A stretch of 64,000 nt of DNA, from assembly GCA_005502915.1 (NCBI GenBank), contig SCMT01000001.1:310001-374000 (forward strand), read 5' to 3'. The position numbers and the translations under genes were made by a program. Shown piece by piece: positions 25,915 to 35,111 of this stretch (position 1 is the first letter of the stretch; each line of letters starts with the position of its first letter). Under the pieces are notes generated by a model. The model did no database searches, was not told where the DNA came from, and worked only from the letters and a program-made list of their open reading frames with translations. The stretch is from Lysobacteraceae bacterium 2PB (lineage in GTDB: Bacteria; Pseudomonadota; Gammaproteobacteria; Xanthomonadales; Xanthomonadaceae).

Positions 25915-26278
25915 GGCCGGCAGTTTACCGCTCCGGACAACGCAGGCCGCTTCCCCGGCGCGCCCGGAGCCTTGGAGCCTGTTCAAGATCTCTCCATGCC
26001 TCTCGCCGGTCCTGTCGGGGCGCGGGGCAAGGAAGAGAGAGGGAGTGGATGTGCATCCACGACCGAGCGATGACGCCGCACCACGCCCCGACAGGACCGG
26101 CCCTCCGGGTTTTGCCGCAGTGGCCCGCTGGCCGCCGTGCGCCGCTTGACTTGACCACCAGTCAAGCGCTGCGCGACGCCCGACAACCAGCGGGCCACTG
26201 CGGCAAAACGAGAGGTATGGAGAGATCATGAACAGGCTCTTACACTAGGCGGCCCGAACGCTTCCCCCAGGACTGCGC
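25915..26278. other. Intergenic region between J-like gene and purC
   Basis: These 364 bases hold no gene. Most of the interval is a nested palindromic element (25975-26239); the end nearest purC carries the purC Shine-Dalgarno sequence. Confidence 0.7.
25975..26239. repeat. MITE-like element with 31-bp terminal inverted repeats and inner hairpins
   Basis: The ends (25975-26005 and 26209-26239) are inverted copies that match at 29 of 31 positions, beginning GAGCCTGTTCA. Inside are two perfect inverted repeats, 18 bp (26005-26022 with 26084-26101) and 22 bp (26110-26131 with 26187-26208). Each of these has its own small hairpin in the loop (GTGGATGTGCATCCAC; GCTTGACT/AGTCAAGC). No open reading frame of note and no convincing target duplication are seen. 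It could be a non-autonomous mobile element or a structured transcript. Confidence 0.75.
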
Positions 26279-27208
26279 GTGGCGACGACCCTGCTTCAAT
26301 CCGACCTTCCCGGCCTCACCCTGCGCCATCGCGGCAAGGTCCGCGACGTGTTCGACCTCCCGCCCGAGCTGCTGCCGGCCGAGGCCCGCGAACACGGCCC
26401 ACTGATGCTGATGGTCGCCACCGACCGCCTGAGCGCCTTCGACGTGGTGCTGCCCGACCCGATCCCGGGCAAGGGCGAAATGCTCTGCCAGATCAGCAAT
26501 TTCTGGTTCGACAAGACCGCGCACATTCTGCGCAACCACCTGACCGGGATCGATGTCGCCCGCGTGCTGCCGGCCGGCGTCGACGCCGCCCTCTACGCGA
26601 AGCGCGCGGTGGTGACGAAGAAGCTCAAGCCGGTGCCGGTGGAGGCCATCGCCCGCGGCTATCTCATCGGCAGCGGCTGGAAGGACTACCAGCGCACCGG
26701 CCGGGTCAGCGGCATCACCCTGCCGAACGGCCTGCGCCAGGCCGAACAGCTGGCCGAACCCATCTTCACGCCCTCGACCAAGGCCGCCGTGGGCGACCAC
26801 GACGAGAACATCGATTTCGACACGATGGTGAAGACCGTCGGCGCCGACCTCGCCGAGCAGGTGCGCGATGCGACCCTGCGCATCTATCGCTACGCCGCCG
26901 ACTACGCCGCCGAACGCGGCATCCTGCTGGCCGACACCAAATTCGAATTCGGCACCGACGCCGACGGCCGCCTGTACGTGATGGACGAGATGCTGACCCC
27001 GGACTCGTCGCGCTACTGGCCCGCCGACGAATACGAGGTCGGCATCAGCCCGCCGAGCTACGACAAGCAGTTCGTCCGCGACTATCTCGAAACCCTCGAC
27101 TGGAACAAGACCGCCCCCGGCCCCGCCCTGCCCGCCGACGTGATCGAACGCACCCGCGCCAAGTACGCCGAAGCGCTGCAGCGGCTGGCGGGGATTTCGG
27201 TGGATTGA
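26279..27208 (+). CDS. purC: Phosphoribosylaminoimidazole-succinocarboxamide synthase
   Basis: A 309-residue SAICAR synthetase (yeast Ade1-like length). It joins aspartate to CAIR with ATP in purine synthesis. Blocks include [78 protein letters not shown] and [13 protein letters not shown]. The start is GTG at 26279 with AGGA 6 nt upstream. The adjacent lower-GC gene begins only 9 nt downstream. Confidence 0.96.
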   Translation: MATTLLQSDLPGLTLRHRGKVRDVFDLPPELLPAEAREHGPLMLMVATDRLSAFDVVLPDPIPGKGEMLCQISNFWFDKTAHILRNHLTGIDVARVLPAGVDAALYAKRAVVTKKLKPVPVEAIARGYLIGSGWKDYQRTGRVSGITLPNGLRQAEQLAEPIFTPSTKAAVGDHDENIDFDTMVKTVGADLAEQVRDATLRIYRYAADYAAERGILLADTKFEFGTDADGRLYVMDEMLTPDSSRYWPADEYEVGISPPSYDKQFVRDYLETLDWNKTAPGPALPADVIERTRAKYAEALQRLAGISVD

Positions 27209-27217
27209 CTTGCGTCC

Positions 27218-28537
27218 ATGCGCGCACGGCTGATCTCGACCGACGGCGAATATCTCGAAGCCAGAATCGACATCGACGGCACCGTGCTGCATGTCATGGA
27301 CCAATTCAGCCCGGCCGCATGCGGGGACATGCTGGACATCGAACTCTTCCCGATGCTGGCCGAGGACGAATCCAACAACGACATGCTGGATGGCAATCCC
27401 GAACGGAAACGGGGGCTTGAACGCATCGAAGGCTGGTCCTACCGCGCCTTCGGCATCATCTGCTCGCTGTCGCCTGTCACGGTCGATTGCCGGCAGATCA
27501 GGATCGAAGACGACGACTTTGAAGCAACGGGCAGCGGTATCGGGCAAGCCGTCGCCTTCACGATCAGCAGGCTATCGGCATGCCGACGCCCGCAGGTCGC
27601 GAAGACAGCCCTTGCAGCAGCACTCCCTGTCGAAATGGATGATGCGACGGCAGCGACCTATCACGATCTCGGCTTCAGACTCGACCTCTTCGACGAGCAC
27701 TTCGTCAAGGAGTGGGCCTACGAGATCATCAGCGAACGTGACACACCCCCGATTCCGATCATCGAGATAGCGACTGCTGCGAACAGGAACGCGCTCTACA
27801 ACGCGCTGAGCATCGCAGGCGAACGTGGGCACCTGCACACCGCCAAGCGAAAGCTTCTTGGACATATTGCCCGGGAATTATCTGCAAACCGGCTTTCGAC
27901 GCGATCAGCGATCCGTGCCGCGATGACACTTTGCAACGATGACTCTCTGGATGACGCGGCCTATATCGACTTCATGCGTCTCAACGAAGACATCTACATC
28001 AACGATTACGCCGGCAACCGATCCGACGAAGACATGAAGAGCGAAGCGCTGCGCTTGCTCGCAGAGCACGCCATGCTGCAGGAGCTCCCTCCGCGCGACT
28101 GCTCCGTGAGGGCTGCCAGCTGGATTGCTGCACGTTGCGTGCGCGCTTACTCGGAATGCCACCATCTCATGACTCCGGATCTGGATGCATTCTGCCGGCA
28201 CTTTGAGTCGCTGATATCCGCCGACGATGTCACCAAGTGGGACAAACACGGCATGACGCTGACGATCACCGGCCTCGGTGATGCGCTGCCGCCGCCCCTG
28301 GACCAAGCGCCGGAGTTGGCCATGCTCGTGGAGCACGCCCGGGAAATCTCGGCGACGCAAATGTATGGCGCATGGGAACCCGACGTCGTCGCCAGTCACC
28401 TGAAGTCGTGTCTCGATATTGCCGGGTGGGAAGTCCTCGGCGATATCCCTGACCGGATCCTCTCCCACCGTCCACTTCATCACGGCTGGGGTGATCCGCT
28501 CCCCCGGCAGCCCCGCCCGGAGCTCGGGCCGGAGTAA
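27218..28537 (+). CDS. Orphan protein of unknown function, lower GC than flanks
   Basis: A 439-residue soluble protein not recognised as any family. Residues 1-120 look like a beta-rich domain (MRARLISTDGEYLEARIDI, VTVDCRQIRIEDDDFEATG). Residues about 125-350 are helical, with an acidic patch and several cysteines (CSVRAASWIAARC, AYSECHHLM). The last ~60 residues are again distinct. Codon use is visibly less GC-biased than purC or the following genes, which suggests acquisition by transfer. No Shine-Dalgarno sequence is obvious before the ATG at 27218. A role as a stand-alone immunity or defence accessory is possible but unproven. Confidence 0.6.
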   Translation: MRARLISTDGEYLEARIDIDGTVLHVMDQFSPAACGDMLDIELFPMLAEDESNNDMLDGNPERKRGLERIEGWSYRAFGIICSLSPVTVDCRQIRIEDDDFEATGSGIGQAVAFTISRLSACRRPQVAKTALAAALPVEMDDATAATYHDLGFRLDLFDEHFVKEWAYEIISERDTPPIPIIEIATAANRNALYNALSIAGERGHLHTAKRKLLGHIARELSANRLSTRSAIRAAMTLCNDDSLDDAAYIDFMRLNEDIYINDYAGNRSDEDMKSEALRLLAEHAMLQELPPRDCSVRAASWIAARCVRAYSECHHLMTPDLDAFCRHFESLISADDVTKWDKHGMTLTITGLGDALPPPLDQAPELAMLVEHAREISATQMYGAWEPDVVASHLKSCLDIAGWEVLGDIPDRILSHRPLHHGWGDPLPRQPRPELGPE

Positions 28538-28594
28538 GATCAAGCCAGCGCCCGCCTCTCCCCGCAGCCCCCGGTCATCGACGAAGAGACCCGC

Positions 28595-29089
28595 ATGAAC
28601 GCCACCGCCGATCCGCAAGCCTTCACCCGCCCCATCGACCGCTGGTTCGCGAGCTATTCCGCCGACCACCAGAATCCGACGAACCAGAAGATCCACTACG
28701 TCGCGGTGCCGCTGATCCTGTGGACGGTGACGGCACTGCTGTGGTGCATCCCGGTGCCGGGCACCTGGTTCCAGGCAGGCTTCTGGTGCGCGCTGGCGAT
28801 GTTCGCAGCCTGGAGCTTCTACTACCGGGCGTCGCGGCCGCTGGGCTTCGGCATGCTGGCGGTGTTCATCGCGATGGCTTGGCTCAACCGCTGGCTGTAC
28901 GGCGAGATCGGCGGCGCGATGCTGCTGAAGGTCGCGATCGCGGTGTTCGTGATCGCGTGGATCGCGCAGTTCGTCGGCCACAAGATCGAAGGCAAGAAGC
29001 CGAGCTTCCTCACCGACCTGGTCTACCTGCTGATCGGTCCGGCCTGGATCCTCGGCAAGAGCTTCCGCGCCTTCGGCTGGAAGTTCTGA
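28595..29089 (+). CDS. Mpo1/DUF962-like membrane protein
   Basis: A 164-residue polytopic membrane protein with four or more hydrophobic segments. It has the family signatures NPTNQKIHYVAVPL near the N-terminus and AQFVGHKIEGKKPSFLTDL near the C-terminus, with conserved histidines. Yeast Mpo1 is a dioxygenase of 2-hydroxy fatty acids; bacterial members are mostly uncharacterised. It is followed by an EamA transporter 46 nt away on the same strand. Confidence 0.85.
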   Translation: MNATADPQAFTRPIDRWFASYSADHQNPTNQKIHYVAVPLILWTVTALLWCIPVPGTWFQAGFWCALAMFAAWSFYYRASRPLGFGMLAVFIAMAWLNRWLYGEIGGAMLLKVAIAVFVIAWIAQFVGHKIEGKKPSFLTDLVYLLIGPAWILGKSFRAFGWKF

Positions 29090-29135
29090 TGCGCGGACAT
29101 CGCGCGGAGCGCTGCGCGCCGGCTGGCGCGCGTCG

Positions 29136-30023
29136 ATGAGCGAACAACGCTTCGGCGGGCGCGACTTCACGCTCGCGCTCGTCGTCTGCCTCGTCTGGGC
29201 GGGCAACTTCCTGACCTCGGCGCACGCACTGCAGGAAATCCCCCCGTTCCTGTTCAGCGCGCTGCGCATGACGATGCTGGCGCTCCTGCTCGTCGCGTTC
29301 CTGAAACCGCCGCCGCGCGCGCAGTGGCCGCGACTCATCGCGGTCGCGCTGCTCAACGGCGCGCTGCATTTCGGCACCAGCCTGTGGGCGCTGCGCATGG
29401 CGGGCGACCTGTCCTCGCCGGCGATCGTCATGCAGAGCTACATCCCGATGTCGGTGCTGCTGGCCTGGGCGATCCTCGGCGAACGCTTCGCGTGGCGCAC
29501 CGGTTCGGCAATCGCGCTGAGCTTCGCCGGCGTGCTGGTACTGGGCTTCGATCCGCTGGTGCTGGACCATCCGGCCTCGCTGGCGATGATGCTGTTCTCG
29601 GCCTTCCTGATCGCGCTGGGCACGGTGCTGATGCGCGGCCTCAGCGGCATCGACGGCGTCAGTCTGCAGGGCTGGACGGCGGTGATCGGCATCGTGCCGC
29701 TGCTGGCGATCAGCGCGGCGATCGAACCCGGCGGCTTCTCCGCGCTGCGCGACGCGCACTGGTCGAGCTGGGGCTCCGCGCTGTATTCGGCGGTGTTCGC
29801 CTCGCTGATCGGACACACGCTGTTCTTCAAGCTCGTCCAGCGCCATCCGGTGGCGCAGGTGATGCCCTACCTGCTGCTCACGCCGGTGTTCGCGGTAGCG
29901 CTGGGCATCCTCGTCTGGGGCGATCGTCCCGGCGCGAACCTGTGGATCGGCGGCGCGATGGTGCTGGGCGGCGTGCTCGCCATCGCGCTGCGCGCCAAGG
30001 CCAAGGCACTCGGCAAGGCTTGA
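29136..30023 (+). CDS. EamA/DMT-family permease
   Basis: A 295-residue inner-membrane protein with about ten hydrophobic segments in two repeated halves, the usual plan of drug/metabolite transporters. Family signs are VVCLVWAGNFLTSAHAL at the start, QSYIPMSVLLAWAILGERFAWRTGSAIALSFAGVL in the first half, and ending LLTPVFAVALGILVWGD with GAMVLGGVLAIAL. Members export amino acids or other metabolites. The substrate is not predictable here. Confidence 0.9.
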   Translation: MSEQRFGGRDFTLALVVCLVWAGNFLTSAHALQEIPPFLFSALRMTMLALLLVAFLKPPPRAQWPRLIAVALLNGALHFGTSLWALRMAGDLSSPAIVMQSYIPMSVLLAWAILGERFAWRTGSAIALSFAGVLVLGFDPLVLDHPASLAMMLFSAFLIALGTVLMRGLSGIDGVSLQGWTAVIGIVPLLAISAAIEPGGFSALRDAHWSSWGSALYSAVFASLIGHTLFFKLVQRHPVAQVMPYLLLTPVFAVALGILVWGDRPGANLWIGGAMVLGGVLAIALRAKAKALGKA

Positions 30024-30035
30024 GTCCGCTGCGCT

Positions 30036-30899
30036 TCACTCCGGCGATGGGAACATCGAAGCGACCGGTCGGAAATTGCGCGGCGCGTAGCCGAAATCGC
30101 GCTGCGCATCGGCAGGATCGAACACCAGGTCGCTGCGCATGCGCGCGACGGCGGCTTCGTTGAAGTCGAGCGCGAAGCCCGACGCATGCGCCAGGGCGAG
30201 CACGAGGTTGAACACCGGCGACGGGACTTCGTGCAAGCGCGGCGGCGGCTGCAGCGCGGCGAGCACGCGCGCGACCATGTCGCGATACGACAGGGTCTCG
30301 CCGCCGGGCAGCGCATAGGTGCGGCCGAAGCTCGCCGCGATGTCGATGCAGCGGAACGCGGCGTCGGCCAGGTCGTGCGCATGCACCGGCTGGCGCAGGC
30401 CGGTCGCGTCGCGCGGCAGGACGATGCGGCCGAAGCGCTGCGCGACCTGAACGATGCGGCTGAGGTTGCGGTCGCGCGCGCTGCCATAGACCAGGGTCGG
30501 ACGCAGCACGGTGACGGCCGCGCCGCGCGCGGCGGCGGTTTCGAACAACGTGCGTTCGGCCTCGCGCAGGCGGGCGACGAGATCGCGTTCCTCGGCATCG
30601 GCCGATCCGCGCTTGACCTCGATGCTCGTGGATCCGAAGGCGATCACGCGCGGCGCGGCGACGCCGCTGCGCGCGTACCACTGCGTGAACAGGTCCAACG
30701 GCCCGCAGCTGAAGATCACATCCGCCTGCTGCGCAGGCAACGCGAAGCCCGGCAGTTCGCCCGACCACCAGATGAGCCCCGGCTGCTCCGCGCGCGGATC
30801 GCGCGAGACGGCATGCACGCGCCAGCCGTCGTCGCGCAGGCGATCGAGCAGCGGCATGCCGATCTGGCCGCTGGCGCCGAAGACCAGCGCGGTCTTCAT
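30036..30899 (-). CDS. NAD(P)-binding epimerase/dehydratase-family protein
   Basis: A 287-residue extended SDR-like protein. The Rossmann motif is ALVFGASGQIGMPLLDRL at the N-terminus. The VLRPTLVYGSARDRNLSRIV segment and QPVHAHDLADAAFRCID are typical of atypical SDRs. The catalytic YxxxK is not obvious, so it may bind rather than convert a sugar substrate. It is the last gene of the yrbG-nhaA-SDR run on the minus strand (25-nt gap). Confidence 0.8.
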   Translation of the reverse strand: MKTALVFGASGQIGMPLLDRLRDDGWRVHAVSRDPRAEQPGLIWWSGELPGFALPAQQADVIFSCGPLDLFTQWYARSGVAAPRVIAFGSTSIEVKRGSADAEERDLVARLREAERTLFETAAARGAAVTVLRPTLVYGSARDRNLSRIVQVAQRFGRIVLPRDATGLRQPVHAHDLADAAFRCIDIAASFGRTYALPGGETLSYRDMVARVLAALQPPPRLHEVPSPVFNLVLALAHASGFALDFNEAAVARMRSDLVFDPADAQRDFGYAPRNFRPVASMFPSPE

Positions 30900-30924
30900 G
30901 CGCCGCCGCGCGCGGTCATGCGGA

Positions 30925-32184
30925 TCATGCCTGGGCCGGCGCCTCGCCGTCGCGCTTCGCGGGCAAGGTGGCGCGCAGCCACAGGTAACCGAGCACCGCA
31001 GACACCACCGACGCGCAGAGCACGCCGAGCACGCTGGCTTCGGCCTGATGGGGCGAGGACACGAACGCGAGCGAACCGATGAACAGGCTCATCGTGAAGC
31101 CGATGCCGCAGAGCATGCCCAGGCCGAGCACGGCCTTGAAGTTCATGCCTTCGCCGAAGCGCGCGATGCCGGTGACATGGGCGAGCACCGCCGCAGCGAC
31201 GATGCCGATCGGCTTGCCCAGCACCAGGCCCAGGGCGATGCCCAGCGGCACCGGCGCCAGCAGGTCGGATGCCGACATGCCACCCAGCGCGAGCCCGGCG
31301 TTGACGAAGGCGAACAGCGGCAGGATCGCGTAGGCGACCCACTTGTGCAGGGCATGCTCCAGCCATTCCAGGGGCGAGTATTCAACCTCGTCGTCGACCT
31401 GGTTGTCCTTGTCGACGTGCGGGATCAGCAGGCCGGTGGCGACGCCGGCCAGCGTGGCGTGCACGCCGGACTTGAGCACGAACACCCACATCACCGCGCC
31501 GAGCACCAGGTAGGGCGTGAGCGCGCGGACGCGCATGCGGTTCATCGCGATCATCACGCCCAGCACCACGAAAGCGCCGGTCAGCGCGCTCGTCGACAGT
31601 TCGCTGGTGTAGAACACCGCGATGATGATGATCGCGATCAGGTCGTCGATCACCGCGATCGTCGACAGCAGCAGCTTCATCGCCAGCGGCACGCGCGAGC
31701 CGAGCAGCGACAGCACGCCCAGCGCGAACGCGATGTCGGTGGCGGTGGGAATCGCCCAGCCACGCATGGACTCGGCGTCGCCCATGTTCACCCAGGCATA
31801 GATCGCGCCAGGCACGATCACGCCGGCGGCGGCGCAGACCAGTGGCTGGATCAGCTGCGCGCGACTCGACAGTTGTCCGCTCAGCACCTCGCGCTTGATC
31901 TCCAGCGCCACCAGCAGGAAGAAGATCGCCATCAGGCCATCGTTGATCCACAGCAGCAGTGGCTTGGCCAGGTTCAGTTCGCCGACGCGCACCTGCACGG
32001 GCAGGTCGCGGAAGGCGTCGTACCAGGTCGACAGCGGCGAATTGGCCAGCACCATCGCCAGCACCGCCGCGATGATCAGCAGGATGCCGCCCGCGGCCTC
32101 CATCTGGAAGAAATCCTGCAACGCGCGCGCGGCGCGCCCGGGCAGGACACGGATGATGACGGACTCTTTTGCATTACCGGACAT
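30925..32184 (-). CDS. nhaA: Na+/H+ antiporter NhaA
   Basis: A 419-residue inner-membrane antiporter that expels Na+ in exchange for protons at alkaline pH or high salt. The ion-binding aspartate pair appears in STIAVIDDLIAIIIIAVF, and PTATDIAFALGVLSLLG is highly conserved. Twelve hydrophobic segments are visible. The ATG has GGGAGG upstream. It lies 22 nt after the yrbG-like gene, so both cation antiporters are likely made together, which makes sense for ion homeostasis. Confidence 0.95.
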   Translation of the reverse strand: MSGNAKESVIIRVLPGRAARALQDFFQMEAAGGILLIIAAVLAMVLANSPLSTWYDAFRDLPVQVRVGELNLAKPLLLWINDGLMAIFFLLVALEIKREVLSGQLSSRAQLIQPLVCAAAGVIVPGAIYAWVNMGDAESMRGWAIPTATDIAFALGVLSLLGSRVPLAMKLLLSTIAVIDDLIAIIIIAVFYTSELSTSALTGAFVVLGVMIAMNRMRVRALTPYLVLGAVMWVFVLKSGVHATLAGVATGLLIPHVDKDNQVDDEVEYSPLEWLEHALHKWVAYAILPLFAFVNAGLALGGMSASDLLAPVPLGIALGLVLGKPIGIVAAAVLAHVTGIARFGEGMNFKAVLGLGMLCGIGFTMSLFIGSLAFVSSPHQAEASVLGVLCASVVSAVLGYLWLRATLPAKRDGEAPAQA

Positions 32185-32206
32185 GATGCGATCAACCTCC
32201 CGCGCG

Positions 32207-33157
32207 TCAGCGCGTCAACACGATTTCGAACACGACCCAGAGCACGAAGGCCAGGGTCAGCACCCAGCCTTCGGCACGACTGATCTGCAGGTCCTTGCGC
32301 AGCATCGGATACAGCAGCAGCGACACCGCAAGCGCCGCCGGCAGCTCGAAGCCGATGAAGGACGCGGGGATCGGCAGCGGCCGCAGCGCGGCCATGCCGC
32401 CGACCACGATCAGCAGGTTGAACAGGCTGGAACCGATGACGTGGCCGACCACGATGTCGCCCTGGCCGCGTCGCGCCGCGACCACGGCGGCCACCGCTTC
32501 GGGCAGCGCGGTGGCGATGGCGACGACGATGAGGCCGGTGAGCAGCGGCGTGAGGCCCCAGCCGGCGCCGACGATCGGCGCATGCGCGACCAGCCACTTC
32601 GCGCCGAAGAACAACAAGGTGCCGCCGAGCGCGAAGCGCAGCAGGTTGAGGCCGAGGTCGTCGCCGGTACGCAGGTAGTCGGCGATCTCCGTGTGCAGTT
32701 CCTCAGGTTCGCGGCGTCCGCGCATCCAGGCCCAGGCCAGCACCGCGACGAACGCGACCACGAACAACAGGCCCTCGCCCCGGGTCAGCACCCCGTCGTA
32801 ACCGAACGCCGCGAGCGCGATGGTCGCCACGACCAGACACAGCAGCAGGGGCGCGAGCGCGCGCCAGCGCACGACCAGCGGTGCAGCGATCGCAGCCACG
32901 CCGAGGGTGAGTCCGAAATTCACGATGTTGCTGCCGATGGCGTTGCCGAGCGCCAGGCTCTGGCTGCCGACGACGAAGGCGCGCAGGTTGACCGCGAGTT
33001 CGGGAATCGAGGTCCCGAAGCCCACCAGCAGCAGGCCGGTCGCGAACGGCGACAGACCGAAGCGCCGCGACAGCCCGGAGGCGCCCTTCAGCACCGAATC
33101 GCCGCCCAGCGCCAGCAGCAGCAGGGCCAGCACGCACCAGCCGATCGCCATGCCCAT
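32207..33157 (-). CDS. Calcium/sodium antiporter of the CaCA family (YrbG-like)
   Basis: A 316-residue membrane protein with two inverted alpha repeats. Alpha-1 is GFGTSIPELAVN followed by GNAIGSNIVNFGLTLG; alpha-2 is AIATALPEAVAAVV followed by GHVIGSSLFNLLIVVG. Both carry the ion-binding glutamate. In alpha-2 the usual GTSLPE is ATALPE. Eleven or so hydrophobic segments are seen. GGAG precedes the ATG at 33157. It heads the probable operon with nhaA. Confidence 0.92.
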   Translation of the reverse strand: MGMAIGWCVLALLLLALGGDSVLKGASGLSRRFGLSPFATGLLLVGFGTSIPELAVNLRAFVVGSQSLALGNAIGSNIVNFGLTLGVAAIAAPLVVRWRALAPLLLCLVVATIALAAFGYDGVLTRGEGLLFVVAFVAVLAWAWMRGRREPEELHTEIADYLRTGDDLGLNLLRFALGGTLLFFGAKWLVAHAPIVGAGWGLTPLLTGLIVVAIATALPEAVAAVVAARRGQGDIVVGHVIGSSLFNLLIVVGGMAALRPLPIPASFIGFELPAALAVSLLLYPMLRKDLQISRAEGWVLTLAFVLWVVFEIVLTR

Positions 33158-33352
33158 CGCGTGTCTCCGTCGTGCAGATCAAGCCCGATACTATGCCATG
33201 GGGCTCCGGCTGTCGCCCGCGAGCGCACCAGGCCAAACGAGGACAACGCCTCATTCAGCGCGCGTGCCGGCGGATGTCACGGCGCTTTCATCGCGCACCG
33301 CCAGAATGCGCGCACCGGCCTCCTCCATCGACCTCCCCCATCGGCCACGACC

Positions 33353-34087
33353 ATGCTCCTGCACAAGACAGAACGGGCTCGCGCTGCGCTGTCCGACACC
33401 CGATCCGGCGATCTCTCGCTGCACCATCGCCGCATCCTGATCCTCACCGACGGCAAGCGCAGCATCAACGATCTGATGGCGATGCTCGGCAACGACATCC
33501 TCGGCGACATCGATGCGCTGATGCGCGCCGGCTATCTCGCCACCGCCGATGCGCAGGGCGCGCGCGGTGGCGCAAGCGGTGCGAGCGGTGCGAACGGACT
33601 TGGGCAGCGCCTGCGCGAGGCCGCGTCGCGCCTGCGTGCGGCGAGCGACGATGGCGTCGCCACGCCTGCGCAGTCCGGCATGGCGGCACCCGCAGCGGCC
33701 CTGCCGGCAGAATCGGCGACGATTGCAACGGCAACGGCATCCGCAGCGACACCCGCAGCCCCCGCCACCACGCGCCGTTCGCTGGCGGCATCGAAGATGT
33801 ATGTGATGGACCTGCTGCAGATGCAACGCGACCTGCGCATCGCCGAATGCCGCACGGAGATCCAGTGCGCGCAGGACGAGACTGCGGCCGTGGTCGCGTT
33901 GCTGGACGGCGTGCGCCACCTGATGCCGCTGGTCTCCGCCAGCATGGCGACGCGCATCCTCGCCCGCCTCGACGAAGTGCTGCCCGAGCCCTGGCTGCCC
34001 GCGCTGCGCGCGCTGCAGTCCGAAGTGACCGGAAAGCCCGTGCTGGCGGTCCACAACCCCGCCTCGGCGGCCTCGGCCGCGGCCTGA
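33353..34087 (+). CDS. Winged-helix-like paralog A (undescribed family)
   Basis: A 244-residue soluble protein. Residues about 1-65 hold the shared module: KTERARAAL, then HHRRILILTDGKRSINDLMAMLGNDILGDIDALMRAGYL, which reads like a winged-helix or MarR/PqqD-type fold. An alanine-rich linker (about residues 70-145) follows, and then a C-terminal helical module (MYVMDLLQMQRDLRIAE...MATRILARLDEVLPEPWLPALRAL). The next gene has both modules; the third gene only the first. No DNA-binding or enzymatic role can be shown. Confidence 0.7.
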   Translation: MLLHKTERARAALSDTRSGDLSLHHRRILILTDGKRSINDLMAMLGNDILGDIDALMRAGYLATADAQGARGGASGASGANGLGQRLREAASRLRAASDDGVATPAQSGMAAPAAALPAESATIATATASAATPAAPATTRRSLAASKMYVMDLLQMQRDLRIAECRTEIQCAQDETAAVVALLDGVRHLMPLVSASMATRILARLDEVLPEPWLPALRALQSEVTGKPVLAVHNPASAASAAA

Positions 34088-34259
34088 ACGACCGCAACCA
34101 CCGGCGCGGCCACGTCACAGCAGGGCCGCGCCTTGCGCTACCATCCCGTCCCCGCGCCCGACGCCATGACGGTCCGGGGCCGGCCGCATCCGCGCGCCGG
34201 ACGTGACCGTTGGCGCAGAGCGTGCGCCGCGATCTGGCCACAATGGATTGGCGGCAGCC

Positions 34260-34964
34260 ATGCGGATCGAGCAGATGCGACCGGAAGACGTCCGGCTGGA
34301 AAAGACCGAGAAGGCACGCAGGGGACTGGCCAGCACGCGCACCTCCGGCCTGGGTGCGGCCGAACGACGCGTCCTGATCCTCGCCGATGGCCGACGCAGC
34401 GTGGCCGACATCGCAGCGGTTCTCGGCACCGACATCCTGCCGACCGTGCAAGCCCTGGTCGATCTGGACTACCTCGTCCGCGCCCGCCCTGCCCCCGAAC
34501 CCGAAGCGCCGCCACCGCGCGCCGAACTCATTGGCGAACGCCTGAGCCACTTGCTGCGCGGCGCCTCGCTGATCCGCCAGGCGCGACCACGCACCGATAC
34601 CGCGACGCCGGCCACCGCGCCACGCGCGGACGACATCGCGGTGCTCTCCGGCAGTTCGCGCGCTTCGCCGCTGCCGAAAGACGTCGCGCCGCGCTCGATC
34701 ATCTCGGCCAAGACCCATGCCGTCGACCTGCTGGGGCTGCACAGCGATTCCCGGCTGGTCGCCGCAGTGGAGGCCATACGCGGAGCGCGCGGCGAAGCCG
34801 AGGTCGCCCGCGCCATCCTCGATGCCGTCGCCATGCTGCGCGACATGGGCGAGCCGCAGTTGCTGTCCGGCGCGGTCGCCCTGCTCGATCCGCTGATGCC
34901 CGAGCCCTGGCAGGCGGAACTGCAGGCGCTCGACCCCGCAGGAGCCGCGCACGGAACTGAGTAG
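34260..34964 (+). CDS. Winged-helix-like paralog B (undescribed family)
   Basis: A 234-residue paralog of the preceding protein. Shared N-terminal module: EKTEKARRGL, then AAERRVLILADGRRSVADIAAVLGTDILPTVQALVDLDYLVR. The C-terminal module is also shared (THAVDLLGLHSDSRLVAAVEAIRG...ALLDPLMPEPWQAELQAL). The linker is shorter than in A. The start could also be 34275 (MRPEDV). The two genes are 172 nt apart on the same strand. Confidence 0.7.
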   Translation: MRIEQMRPEDVRLEKTEKARRGLASTRTSGLGAAERRVLILADGRRSVADIAAVLGTDILPTVQALVDLDYLVRARPAPEPEAPPPRAELIGERLSHLLRGASLIRQARPRTDTATPATAPRADDIAVLSGSSRASPLPKDVAPRSIISAKTHAVDLLGLHSDSRLVAAVEAIRGARGEAEVARAILDAVAMLRDMGEPQLLSGAVALLDPLMPEPWQAELQALDPAGAAHGTE

Positions 34965-34991
34965 GGCTTCACTGAACCCGCCAGCGCCAAG

Positions 34992-35073
34992 CGCTAGCAT
35001 TTGCTAGCGTTCGTCGCCGTTCGGCGAATGCATCCGGATGCATTCGACCATCGCACCCCAAGGATCCGGGGTG
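34992..35073 (+). promoter_or_regulatory. Structured leader with three palindromes upstream of paralog C
   Basis: Three hairpins lie in a row before the third paralog. First, CGCTAGC/GCTAGCG at 34992-35009 with loop ATTT. Second, a 22-bp perfect palindrome at 35025-35046 (half-site CGAATGCATCC). Third, CACCCC/GGGGTG at 35054-35073 with loop AAGGATCC, followed by TTTCG. The last looks like a short terminator. An operator array or attenuator is possible. Confidence 0.4.
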
Positions 35074-35111
35074 TTTCGCGGCGAACCGCCGCACCCATGC
35101 AAGGAAGCCCC

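Noticed and set aside
25975-26239. Insertion sequence with transposase
   Set aside because: No transposase frame is present and no target-site duplication was seen; only inverted repeats remain, so it is reported as MITE-like.
30925-33157. Genomic island or prophage signs around the antiporters
   Set aside because: Composition and gene types are ordinary chromosomal; no integrase, att repeats or phage genes were found.
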